Both the position numbers and the translations under genes were made by a program. A DNA stretch of 20,909 nt from Candidatus Methanophagales archaeon (GTDB lineage: Archaea > Halobacteriota > Syntropharchaeia > Alkanophagales > Methanospirareceae): NCBI GenBank assembly GCA_030668065.1, contig DAOUUS010000004.1, positions 1-20,909 on the forward strand, in the 5' to 3' direction. Each line of letters opens with the position of its first letter. Within the stretch, counting starts at the first letter, position 1. The notes beneath the pieces are model-generated. The model ran no database searches and was not told the DNA's origin. It saw nothing but the letters and a program-made list of their open reading frames with translations. Below are positions 7,842 to 15,343 of the stretch, in pieces.

Positions 7842-8855
7842 ATGAAAGTAGCAATAAATGGTTGGGGGCGAATAGGCAGATTAGTATTTCGAGCGGCGTT
7901 ACAGGACAAATCAGATATAGATTTTGTAGCAATAAACAGTCATGCTGCGGAGGCTTCCTGGATGGCACACTTGTTGAAACACGATTCGGTGCATGGCATG
8001 CAGCAAGGGGATATAATAGCAGAAAAAGATAGCTTGGTGGTAAACGGAAAAGAGCTGCGAATATTCGCGGAAGACGATCCTGAAAAGTTACCATGGGGCG
8101 ATTTGGGTGTGGATTTGGTAGTGGAATCAACGGGTAAGTTTCGGAGTAGGGACGAAGCATCAAAGCACATTGACGCGGGTTGCAAAAAAGTATTAATAAC
8201 AGCACCGGGAAAGGACCCGGACGTAACTATTGTGCCTGGTGTGAATGAGGAGATGTATGATCCTACCACACATAACATAATTTCGCTTGCTTCTTGCACC
8301 ACCAATTGCTTAGCTCCGGTGGTAAAGGTATTGAACGACAAGTTCGTCATGAATAAAGGGTTCATGACCACGATTCATTCGTATACGGGCGACCAGAAAC
8401 TTCTTGATGGACGGCATAAAGACCTGAGACGGGCACGTGCGGCTGCTATGGCAATAGTCCCAACATCAACAGGTGCGGCTGCTTCGATAGGTATCGTGTT
8501 GCCGTCATTAGCCGGTAAGATGGATGGCATATCCTTACGAGTTCCTACGGCAAATGTCTCAATCGTGGACCTCGTGGCCGAGCTTGGGCGAGACGTGACA
8601 CGAGACGAAGTGAACAGTGCTTTTGAAGAAGCCTCAAAATCGTCTTTGAACGGTATTCTCAACGTCACTTATGAGCCGCTAGTATCTACGGATTACATTG
8701 GTTCTGACTATTCGGCGGTTGTTGATGCTGAGTATACAAATGTTATGGGCGGTAAAGGCAACTTGGTGAAAGTGCTTGCGTGGTACGACAACGAATGGGG
8801 CTACTCTTGCAGGGTGGTAGACGCGATAAAGAAGATAGAAAAGCAGGGTTTGTAG
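7842..8855 (+). CDS. gap: Glyceraldehyde-3-phosphate dehydrogenase, bacterial-type class I
   Basis: The enzyme interconverts glyceraldehyde 3-phosphate and 1,3-bisphosphoglycerate. The 337-residue protein is the class I form typical of bacteria and eukaryotes, not the archaeal type II form: it starts VAINGWGRIGRLVFRA, has the nucleophile Cys152 in SCTTNCLAPV, His179 in TTIHSYTGDQ, the RRARAAAMAIVPTSTGAA loop and the WYDNEWGYSCRVVD end. Where NAD-specific enzymes have an Asp after the second strand (VAIND), this one has Ser33 (VAINSH), and the usual Leu-Pro pair before HKDLRRAR is Gly190-Arg191. These changes suggest NADP use or dual use. It forms an operon with PGK, which starts about 30 bases downstream. 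Lateral origin from bacteria is likely, though class I enzymes are known in some euryarchaea. Confidence 0.95.
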   Translation: MKVAINGWGRIGRLVFRAALQDKSDIDFVAINSHAAEASWMAHLLKHDSVHGMQQGDIIAEKDSLVVNGKELRIFAEDDPEKLPWGDLGVDLVVESTGKFRSRDEASKHIDAGCKKVLITAPGKDPDVTIVPGVNEEMYDPTTHNIISLASCTTNCLAPVVKVLNDKFVMNKGFMTTIHSYTGDQKLLDGRHKDLRRARAAAMAIVPTSTGAAASIGIVLPSLAGKMDGISLRVPTANVSIVDLVAELGRDVTRDEVNSAFEEASKSSLNGILNVTYEPLVSTDYIGSDYSAVVDAEYTNVMGGKGNLVKVLAWYDNEWGYSCRVVDAIKKIEKQGL

Positions 8856-8884
8856 AAAAAAAAGGTTAGATGGTGGGTGGGAAA

Positions 8885-10093
8885 ATGGACGAAAAATTAA
8901 GTGACTTCTTGACTATGGATGACTTAGAGGTAGCAGGTAAGACCGTTCTCTTCCGAGCAGATATAAATTCGGTGGTCATAAACGGTAAAGTGCAGATGAA
9001 GGAGCGGATAGAGGAGAATGCAAAGACGATACGTGAACTTTCGGATAAAAAAGCGAAAGTGGTCATTCTCGCGCATCAGAGTCGTGCAGGCTGTGCGGAT
9101 TTCATGACTCTGGAGCAGCATGCGCAATTGCTCAGGAATTTCGTAGATTTACAGTACATTGACGACATAATAGGGCCTGCTGCGAGAGATGCGATAAAGA
9201 AGCTGCAGGATGGAGAGGTTTTGTTGCTGGAGAATGTGAGGATGCTCGCGGAAGAGACCCTTACAAAGTCTCCTGAGGAGCATGCACAGTCAATTTTCGT
9301 ACGAACGCTTTCTCCACTTGCGGATATTTACATAAATGACGCCTTCTCGGTAGCGCACAGGTCGCACGCATCAGTGGTTGGCTTCCCGATGCTGTTGGAT
9401 GCAGGGATAGGCAGATTAATGGAGAAAGAGTTAGCATCTCTTAGAAGATCAGTCCACAACATAAAAAGGCCGTGTATTTATGTTCTTGGCGGTGTGAAAC
9501 CCGAAGAAGTGTTTGATATAATGGAGTTCACACTGAGGCGTAAAAAAGTGGCTAGTATACTCACAACAGGCAATGTTGGCACTATCTTCCTGTATGCACG
9601 CGGCATAATTGAGCCAGGAGAAGAAGAAAAAGCAGATAAACAGTTTATGGAAAACCTGGCGAGAGCAAAAAGAATCCTTAAGATTGGTGGCGACAAAATT
9701 ATGTGTCCCGAAGATGTTGCAGTGGAGATATGCGGCAAACGGGAGGAGATTCCGGTTGACGTACTAAAGCCCGAGCAGGAAATATACGATATTGGGGAAA
9801 GGACGAGTAAAAGATATGCGGAAGAGATAAAAGAGGCGAAGACCGTGGTAATGAAAGGACCTGCGGGGTTATATGAAAACGAAGAGTTCAGTAAGGGAAC
9901 AGGAGAGTTACTGCGTGCTCTTTCTACTTCGGAAGCCTACTCGCTTATCGGTGGCGGGCACACATCGGCCGCAATGAGCACGCTGGGCATTAAAAAAGCC
10001 GCGCATACCCATGTCAGCTTGGCGGGAGGTGCATTCTTGCAATATCTTTTAGAGAAGGGTCTGCCGGGGATAGAGGTGTTGAAGAGGCACTGA
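8885..10093 (+). CDS. pgk: Phosphoglycerate kinase, archaeal type
   Basis: The enzyme transfers phosphate between 1,3-bisphosphoglycerate and ADP, next to GAPDH in the pathway and in the operon. About 402 residues, in the family range. The N-domain has FRADINSVVINGKVQMKERI with the substrate-binding Asp-Ile-Asn and Arg residues, VVILAHQSRAG and LLLENVRM; YINDAFSVAHRSHASVVGF is the conserved family loop. The C-domain has YVLGGVKPEEVFDIME, MKGPAGLYE and the nucleotide loop GGGHTSAAM. These are archaeal-type variants, unlike the bacterial-type GAPDH beside it. The ATG at 8885 follows a GGTGGGTGGG stretch that can act as Shine-Dalgarno; an in-frame ATG at 8870 would add five residues and has weaker support. 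Confidence 0.95.
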   Translation: MDEKLSDFLTMDDLEVAGKTVLFRADINSVVINGKVQMKERIEENAKTIRELSDKKAKVVILAHQSRAGCADFMTLEQHAQLLRNFVDLQYIDDIIGPAARDAIKKLQDGEVLLLENVRMLAEETLTKSPEEHAQSIFVRTLSPLADIYINDAFSVAHRSHASVVGFPMLLDAGIGRLMEKELASLRRSVHNIKRPCIYVLGGVKPEEVFDIMEFTLRRKKVASILTTGNVGTIFLYARGIIEPGEEEKADKQFMENLARAKRILKIGGDKIMCPEDVAVEICGKREEIPVDVLKPEQEIYDIGERTSKRYAEEIKEAKTVVMKGPAGLYENEEFSKGTGELLRALSTSEAYSLIGGGHTSAAMSTLGIKKAAHTHVSLAGGAFLQYLLEKGLPGIEVLKRH

Positions 10094-10142
10094 TTGCAAA
10101 GTGTGATAAAAAAAGAAAGCTTTACCTAAGAACTGATATACG

Positions 10143-10150
10143 TTATATAC
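10143..10150 (+). promoter_or_regulatory. TATA box upstream of endA
   Basis: TTATATAC lies about 70 bases before the endA ATG. Transcription would start near 10172, leaving a leader of about 45 bases. The endA frame stays open back to a TAG at 10186 but has no ATG, GTG or TTG in that interval, so 10216 is kept as the start. Confidence 0.4.
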
Positions 10151-10215
10151 ATACAATACCGGAGCTAAAGGATACTTAGACCTGATAGCAGGACCCTAAA
10201 GCCTTTTTTGAAGCG

Positions 10216-11283
10216 ATGCAAGGAGTACTTTCAGACAGTAAGGTCATAGTAGCAGCGTCAGAAACAGACGTCATGGGATACGGCAAGAACAGAGGAGAGC
10301 TATCGCTAGAAGAAGCAGCGTTTATGCTGGATAAAGGCAAATTAACGATAACGCATGGCGGATCTGAGCTAAGCTTCGGGGAGTTCATAATGCGTGCTCT
10401 GGATACCTTGCCTATGTTCACGGTGCGGTACCTCGTGTACACGGATTTGAAGGAGCGTGGGTACGCGGTAAAAACAGGCGGAGTGGATTTCTGGCTTTAT
10501 CCGCGTGGTACCAAGCCGGGCGAGAAGCCGGCAAAGTATGTCATCCATATCTTAGCAGAAAGAGATTTAATATCGCTGATAGAATTAGTCGAGCTGCTTA
10601 GTTCGGCTCGTAACATGCGCAAGGAGCTAATTATTGCCGTTGTGGACGAAGAGAGTGACATCACGTACTATGGAGTAAACGAGCCACGATTTGATGCCGG
10701 GCTAGAGGAGGAGAGTGCAGAGGGAAAGACAAAAGCGAGTTTAGTGGGTGATCGAGTAGTCCTGTGGGATGCCGAATTCGCAGTGAAGCTCTTTGAGAAC
10801 AACTTTTACGGTAAATTAACGAATGAGAACAGGTTACTGCTATCCTTAGTTGAAACGGCCTATTTGATGACGAAAAATCGGTTGGTGCTCGAGGCTTCTC
10901 GTAGCAATCACGCAAAAATGAGTTTTGTGCAGTTCATAGACCATGCCGGCACAATAGAAACTGATTTCTTTGATAAGTACCTTGTTTACACGGATTTAAA
11001 AGCAAAAGGGTTGAGAGTGAAGACGGGTTTTAAGTTCGGGTCGCATTTCAGGGTGTATAACGCAACAAAACAGAAACATTCGTTGTATTTGGTTCATGTG
11101 CTACCCAAGGATCATGTTTTTTTGATGTCGGGCATGGCAAGAGCGGTGAGGCTGGCGCATGGCGTGAAGAAGAGAATGATATTTGCTTTTAAAGGCAATT
11201 TAAACACGGTGCAGGATTCAGCAACAATGCGGGATGGCGATCAAAGTATAAAATACGTGGACATCGGGCGGATGAAGCTTTGA
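10216..11283 (+). CDS. endA: tRNA-splicing endonuclease, two-repeat form
   Basis: This endonuclease cuts introns from pre-tRNAs at the bulge-helix-bulge. The 355-residue length and an obvious internal repeat (RYLVYTDLKERGYAVKTG near 71-88, KYLVYTDLKAKGLRVKTG near 254-271) identify the tandem form that works as a homodimer. The C-terminal repeat has the full catalytic triad: Tyr281 in HFRVY, His288 in KQKHSLYLV and Lys318 or Lys319 in AHGVKKRM. The N-terminal repeat keeps Tyr95 and a Lys in NMRKELI but has Pro where the His should be (EKPAKYVIH), so it is the structural half, as in known members. It ends eight bases from the convergent DUF131-like gene. Confidence 0.94.
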   Translation: MQGVLSDSKVIVAASETDVMGYGKNRGELSLEEAAFMLDKGKLTITHGGSELSFGEFIMRALDTLPMFTVRYLVYTDLKERGYAVKTGGVDFWLYPRGTKPGEKPAKYVIHILAERDLISLIELVELLSSARNMRKELIIAVVDEESDITYYGVNEPRFDAGLEEESAEGKTKASLVGDRVVLWDAEFAVKLFENNFYGKLTNENRLLLSLVETAYLMTKNRLVLEASRSNHAKMSFVQFIDHAGTIETDFFDKYLVYTDLKAKGLRVKTGFKFGSHFRVYNATKQKHSLYLVHVLPKDHVFLMSGMARAVRLAHGVKKRMIFAFKGNLNTVQDSATMRDGDQSIKYVDIGRMKL

Positions 11284-11291
11284 ACGTGACG

Positions 11292-11555
11292 TTATAGCAT
11301 TCTCGATTGGAGAAGAAAGATAAAAACTGCTATTGACATCAACACGATCGCTAAAATCATTACGATCTTCAAAGCGCCGATGTCCGTGCCAAATAATATG
11401 GGTATTGGACCAATCATGATAATGCCTCCACCTCGCACCGCAGGCTTATCCGTTTCTCCGGTCTTCCAGGTTTGGTAAGCGGTGCTAAACATCCCCGCAA
11501 AGATGACCAGAACCCCTATGAACACAAGCAAGAAACCCAATGTGATTAGTTTCAT
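11292..11555 (-). CDS. DUF131-like small membrane protein (TIGR00304 type)
   Basis: This 87-residue protein has two membrane helices, one at about 3-23 (LITLGFLLVFIGVLVIFAGMF) and one near the C-terminus (IVMILAIVLMSIAVFIFLL). Between them is the segment VRGGGIIMIGPIPILFGTD, typical of the archaeal DUF131 family of unknown function. The ATG at 11553-11555 overlaps the TGA of the upstream membrane-protein gene as ATGA, which decides against a longer reading starting at 11651. It is the last gene of a coupled unit and ends eight bases from the convergent endA. Confidence 0.8.
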   Translation of the reverse strand: MKLITLGFLLVFIGVLVIFAGMFSTAYQTWKTGETDKPAVRGGGIIMIGPIPILFGTDIGALKIVMILAIVLMSIAVFIFLLQSRML

Positions 11556-12058
11556 CTGATTAGCTCCTCTTTCCTTATAATAGCCTGTACTGAGATAATA
11601 AAGTGTATTAACGCACCACCACAAAATATCTCCAACATACCGATAATCCAATTGACAATAGATTGCCCGACTAATCTTCTGAGATACCCCGGATTCTCAG
11701 CAAATATAGTACCATATAAAAGCGAGGGATACAGCGCCAAAATAAAGACGGAAATAAGGCCCAAGAATAAAGGTATGCTTATCCCCGAAGCGAATCTTTC
11801 AATAACAGTTCCTTCTCGTTTGTAACACAAAAAATACGCCACCGCACCGGCAAATAAAAAAACCGCTACTTCGGTCATGCTACGAATTGCAATCGTAGAC
11901 TCGATATAACTAGAATAAAATCGTACTCCAAGAGAGGACGCCATGTGTGCATTATAATAATATGATGCAATAGAATAGCTTATCACAATCAGCCCCGATA
12001 TTAACGCCGGGACTATAATCTTCCTGAATCTGATTTTAATCCCCTGCCCAATACTCAT
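11552..12058 (-). CDS. Four-helix integral membrane protein, unknown function
   Basis: I do not recognise a family for this 168-residue protein. It has four hydrophobic segments, at about residues 13-33, 61-80, 92-117 and 133-158, separated by short charged loops; the N-terminus is basic (GIKIRFRKI), and the C-terminus ends in charged RKEELIR. No cofactor or catalytic motif is visible. Its ATG overlaps the TGA of the FAD-oxidoreductase gene as ATGA, and its own TGA overlaps the ATG of the DUF131-like gene in the same way. The three products are therefore probably made in linked amounts, which suggests a membrane partner for the oxidoreductase, but this is only an inference from order. Confidence 0.75.
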   Translation of the reverse strand: MSIGQGIKIRFRKIIVPALISGLIVISYSIASYYYNAHMASSLGVRFYSSYIESTIAIRSMTEVAVFLFAGAVAYFLCYKREGTVIERFASGISIPLFLGLISVFILALYPSLLYGTIFAENPGYLRRLVGQSIVNWIIGMLEIFCGGALIHFIISVQAIIRKEELIR

Positions 12059-13470
12059 GCGCTCTTGTTCATCACGCCTCTCGCAGCGAGCATGCCCGTA
12101 GCAGCCGCGTCCACGATGTCACGTGATAAACCTGCACCGTCACCTGCCACGAATAGATTCTTTACTGATGATTCCATATTCTTATCCACGGTGATCCGCA
12201 TGGCGTAGAACTTTATCTCAGGCGCATAGAGCAACGTAGAATCAGACGCAACACCTGGTATTATCTCATTCAGTGTCTCCAGGCCTTCTATGATGTCCAT
12301 CGTAATTCTGTGTGGCAGTGCCATAGAAATATCGCCGGGAGTTACGTCTTTCAATGTGTTTTCCACCAGGTTCCGATTTATCCGATCCCATGAAGACCTT
12401 CTACCCCGTCTGAGGTCGCCAATTCGCTGTAATATCGGCTTACCGCCACCTATCGTGGTCGCCAACTTCGCAATTGAGCGTCCGTATCTGGACGTATTTT
12501 CAACCGGTTTTGTCAGCCCTACTTTCACGAGGAACGCGAAATTCGTGTTCTCTGATTTTTTACTTCGTAGCGAGTGCCCATTTACACCTATAAAATCGTC
12601 ATATACTTCTTTAACCACAAAACCACGCTCATTCGTGCAGAACGTCCGTGCGAAATCGTCATAACGCTTTGTCCTTATATGAAATTTCGGGTCGCGGTTT
12701 ATCCTTGTCACGGGGTCCATAGTGATCGCCGGTACCTCTACTCTCACACCAACGTCTATACCCGCGTATTCCGCTGCTATCTTATGCCGTTTTAGCGTCT
12801 TCTCCACCCACGACGCACCGACCCTACCAGGCGCCATTATCATGTGCGTTCCACGTATTTCAGCGCCGTTATCAGTTATCACGCCGTTGCATACTCGTGT
12901 CACATTTTTAGTTGTACTTCGTTTCTTCTCTTCTATAATGAGGTCGGTAACATGCGTATTCAGCAAAAACTCGATGCCATGCTCTACTAAATCATCTTTA
13001 AACTTTTTTATCAGTTCTTTCGTCTTATCTGAGCCTATATGCCGCTGATTTATCTCTATGAACCGTGCACCAACCGAAGCAGCACGACGTTTCAAATCCT
13101 CTATATCGGTACCAGTACCTTTATATAGCTCATCTAACATGCCGTATTTAAGAAACGTCTGGTCCACCTCGTGCACGAGTTGCCATGCCGTGGGGGTATC
13201 GCATAACTCGGCGAGTTCACCACCTACATCCGGTCTGAGATTTAATGTGCCGTCCGAGAACGTGCCCGCACCGCCAACACCACACATTATGTTACAATCA
13301 TTACATTGAATACAAGTTCCCGACTCTTCCATATTGCAATGTCGGTCCTCTACGTCCTTGCCCTTATCTATCACCAGAACTTTCAGGTTTTTATCTTTCA
13401 ATTCACTCGCGGCGAAGAGACCCGCAGGTCCTGCACCCACGATAATCACGTCGTAATCATCTTGTTTCAT
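12055..13470 (-). CDS. FAD-dependent NAD(P)-oxidoreductase family protein (COG2509-like)
   Basis: This 471-residue protein has an N-terminal Rossmann FAD motif, VIIVGAGPAGLFAASEL at about 9-25, and a C-terminal FAD motif, LFVAGDGAGLSRDIVDAAATGMLAARG. The overall layout, including TFSDGTLNLRPDVGG and MAPGRVGASWV, matches the uncharacterised FAD-dependent dehydrogenase family often listed as COG2509. A cysteine cluster, Cys53-x2-Cys56-x2-Cys59-x3-Cys63 followed by GVGGAG, lies where relatives also have cysteines; whether it binds Fe-S is not known to me. The substrate is unknown. The ATG is only 11 bases after the tRNA-Lys 3' end on the same strand, so it may be transcribed together with the tRNA. 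Two membrane-protein genes follow with ATGA overlaps. Confidence 0.85.
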   Translation of the reverse strand: MKQDDYDVIIVGAGPAGLFAASELKDKNLKVLVIDKGKDVEDRHCNMEESGTCIQCNDCNIMCGVGGAGTFSDGTLNLRPDVGGELAELCDTPTAWQLVHEVDQTFLKYGMLDELYKGTGTDIEDLKRRAASVGARFIEINQRHIGSDKTKELIKKFKDDLVEHGIEFLLNTHVTDLIIEEKKRSTTKNVTRVCNGVITDNGAEIRGTHMIMAPGRVGASWVEKTLKRHKIAAEYAGIDVGVRVEVPAITMDPVTRINRDPKFHIRTKRYDDFARTFCTNERGFVVKEVYDDFIGVNGHSLRSKKSENTNFAFLVKVGLTKPVENTSRYGRSIAKLATTIGGGKPILQRIGDLRRGRRSSWDRINRNLVENTLKDVTPGDISMALPHRITMDIIEGLETLNEIIPGVASDSTLLYAPEIKFYAMRITVDKNMESSVKNLFVAGDGAGLSRDIVDAAATGMLAARGVMNKSA

Positions 13471-13481
13471 CGTTCACTTAA

Positions 13482-13555
13482 CGAGCCGGGAGGGATTTGA
13501 ACCCCCGACGGGTAGGTTAAGAGCCTACTGCTCTGCCGTTCTGAGCTACCGGCCC
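13482..13555 (-). tRNA. tRNA-Lys (anticodon CTT)
   Basis: All arms can be folded by hand on the minus strand: acceptor GGGCCGG with CCGGCTC (one G-T pair), D stem GCTC/GAGC, anticodon stem GTAGG/CCTAC around the loop CTCTTAA, which gives anticodon CTT, five-base variable loop CCGTC, and T stem GGGGG/CCCTC (one G-T pair) around TTCAAAT. The discriminator base is G, and CCA is not encoded. Length 74 with no intron. It is followed 11 bases later by the FAD-oxidoreductase ATG and preceded by an island-like region with mobile elements. Confidence 0.97.
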
Positions 13556-13595
13556 ATGTTTTTGCGTATGCACAAACTTACTTGAAGCTTAGTGC

Positions 13596-13606
13596 ATAAA
13601 TATAAT
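13596..13606 (-). promoter_or_regulatory. TATA box for tRNA-Lys and probably the FAD gene
   Basis: On the minus strand, ATTATATTTAT is centred about 46 bases before the mature tRNA 5' end, giving a start near 13575 and a leader of about 20 bases. There is no other TATA-like element between the tRNA and the FAD-oxidoreductase ATG, so this may drive both. Confidence 0.45.
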
Positions 13607-13626
13607 AATGTTTGGAACACATTTAA

Positions 13627-13966
13627 AAGTCTCAACATATCGTCCTGAATACGCTACTACGATTTACGAATTACGTAATCTACAGAGCGTCAAGACAACT
13701 CAAACCGCCTATTTATCAGCCAATTTCGCCTTTTTCACGACCATTCTCGCAGTATTCTCATCCTCTTCTTTTATCTCGCTTTCCTGTACAACTACCCGTT
13801 TCTTGAAGATCGGGCCGTCCAGCACAAGTGATTCAAATTCACCGCCTTCTCCCGCAATATTGAATTTGAACCTCTTGTTCAACTCTACCAACCGATCAAC
13901 ATCCGCCAGCGTTATCCGCCTACCAAGCCAGCTCTTGTCCAGCCCATACGCATTGACACCTCAGAG
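13627..13966. repeat. Direct repeat, left copy: 3' end of the Dph6 fusion gene plus flank
   Basis: This stretch aligns at a constant offset of 6073 bases with 19700-20037, in the same orientation. By eye there are about 21 differences, or about 94% identity, spread evenly over the coding and non-coding parts. It covers the last 85 or so codons of the fusion gene and about 82 bases past the stop. Similarity stops sharply at about 13966, where the left copy gains a TC and then becomes unrelated. Confidence 0.88.
13709..13965 (-). pseudogene. Truncated Dph6 C-terminal fragment
   Basis: In the minus frame ending with TAG at 13709-13711, the residues AYGLDKSWLGRRIT, then IAGEGGEFESLVLDGPIF, then KEEDENTARMVVKKAKLADK match the last 85 residues of the fusion protein at 19782-20909 with few changes, several of them conservative (Glu to Lys, Ile to Val, Leu to Met, Arg to Lys). 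Upstream of GVNAYG the frame meets a TGA, and the rest of the gene is missing. The fragment lacks the whole ATP-pyrophosphatase core, so it cannot be an active Dph6. A TTG at 13889-13891 could start a 60-residue product, but nothing suggests it is expressed. Confidence 0.85.
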
Positions 13967-14041
13967 CGGTTATTGATAACGAGAAGCTTATGGCTGTGTT
14001 CGTGCGACTGAATATTCGGTAGTGTCCTATAAACCGTGACC

Positions 14042-14050
14042 TTTATATAC
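14042..14050 (+). promoter_or_regulatory. TATA box of the IS1-family transposase
   Basis: TTTATATAC lies about 47 bases before the transposase ATG, and GGAG at 14080-14083 gives a Shine-Dalgarno nine bases before it. The transcription and translation signals of the element look preserved even though the reading frame is broken. Confidence 0.5.
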
Positions 14051-14092
14051 CCTGGACACCACAATCTATTGTTATGACCGGAGCAAATCCAA

Positions 14093-15099
14093 ATGACCAG
14101 TATATGTTTGAATCCCGACTGTTCGGATTACCGGAAGAAGAACACAGGACAAATCATTAAGAAGGGATTTAACGTCAAAGGCAACCAGATGTTCAAATGC
14201 AAGACCTGCGGTGTGAGATTTCCTGAAACCAAAGGCACGGTATTCTACAACAGACACCTCAAAGAAGAACAGATCATCATGATATGCAAGCTTCTCGTCG
14301 AAAAGAACGGCGTCAGAGCGATTGAACGCATAATGGAGATCCACAGAGACACGGTATCGGATGTTATCGAGGATCTCGCCAGACATGCAAGAGAAGTGAC
14401 GGATTTACTGATAAAAAACGTGGGATTGACCCGGATAGAGGTGGATGAGATGTGGTCCTTCGTAAAAAAAACAAAAGAAAATTGAACAGGGAGATGTTGG
14501 ATCAGATAAACATGGCGACTGCTGGATCTACACAGCTATAAAATCTGACACAAAACTCCATTTAGCCCATTGTACGGGCAAAAGAGTGCAGGGAACTGCG
14601 AATACACTGATGGCAATGGTAAAAAAGCCGTGGTAAGGTACCTGACACTGATAATAAGACTACGTTCGTCAGCGATGGCAATGATCAGTACACTACAGCT
14701 CTACTTGGGAACTTCGATCCGGACACAATCAACTACGGACAGCTTGTTAAGGAACGGAAAGGAGGCAGAGTTGTTGGGAAGACGAGAACAATAATATTTG
14801 GTGATTTAGAGGCTGGAGATATTGAAACGGTTTACGTAGAACGATATAACCTTACCCTGCGGCACGGAATCTCGAGATTGGTCCGGAAAAGTCTCTGTTT
14901 TTCGAAATGCAAGAATATGCTGGATGACCACTTTGACCTCTACCAGTGCTACACCAATCTTATCAGACCCCATTTGACACTTGCGATTGAAACTCTCACA
15001 GGGGTCAGAAACATTGAGAGGACGCCGTGTATGGCTGAAGGGATCACCAACCATCCGTGGACGTGGAGGGAATTTTTGATGTTTATGGGTGGGTCATAA
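14093..15099 (+). pseudogene. IS1-family transposase, broken by two frame changes
   Basis: The first part (14093-14485) has a zinc-ribbon start (CLNPDCSDY, then CKTCGVRFP), a helix-turn-helix (NGVRAIERIMEIHRDTVSDVI) and the first catalytic Asp in RIEVDEMWSFVKK. Translation then must move one base forward at an A8 run (14464-14471) to continue as GDVGSDKHGDCWIYTAIKSD and HLAHCTGKRVQGTANTLMAMV, and one base forward again near 14635 to read KTTFVSDGNDQYTTALLGNF (second Asp) and ETVYVERYNLTLRHGISR, with the Glu and the IS1-like arginine region, ending WTWREFLMFMGGS at TAA 15097-15099. Removing one A and one T restores a single frame of about 335 codons. The first break could be a sequencing or slippage artefact of the A run; the second is not at a homopolymer. 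Confidence 0.88.
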
Positions 15100-15308
15100 A
15101 ATTTAGGACACTACCGAATATTCCGATGGATGTGGTAATGCAAGATAGAAAACCTGAAAAGAACGGGTGCGTGGGAGGTGCGCGATTATAGGCGGTGGAG
15201 TAAAGCGATAGACGCGAAGATTGAAACGCTTGGTGGGTGTTGAAATGTATAGTCGAATTGTATTTGTATAGCGAACCACAAGATTTTTACAGAGTTTTAC
15301 GAAAAAAG

Positions 15309-15328
15309 AAAAAAAAGGAATAAAAAAA
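15309..15328 (-). terminator. T-run terminator after the PEF-CTERM gene
   Basis: On the minus strand two runs of T (seven, 15322-15328, and eight, 15309-15316) follow the stop codon of the surface-protein gene by about 15 bases. This is a typical archaeal terminator without a hairpin. Confidence 0.6.
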
Positions 15329-15343
15329 TATCCTTTTAGTCCT

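Larger units (their letters stand above)
14018..15115 (+). mobile_element. IS1-family insertion sequence, complete ends, decayed transposase
   Basis: The element is 1098 bp. Its ends are inverted repeats: GGTAGTGTCCTA at 14018-14029 and its reverse complement at 15104-15115, with partial similarity continuing inward. It is flanked by an 8-bp direct repeat GAATATTC at 14010-14017 and 15116-15123, the target-duplication size usual for IS1. That duplication is itself a palindrome, so the exact end could be read a few bases further out. Inside is one transposase gene with two frame breaks. Intact target duplications mean that this copy arrived by transposition and has not recombined since. Confidence 0.9.

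Noticed and set aside
11292..11651. Longer start for the DUF131-like gene
   Set aside because: The extra 32 residues are antisense-like and overlap the upstream gene; the ATGA overlap at 11552-11555 is a better start.
15215..15250. ATTGAAACG followed by GTTGAAATG, resembling the 3' end of some CRISPR repeats
   Set aside because: It occurs once, with no regularly spaced copies, leader or cas genes in the window.
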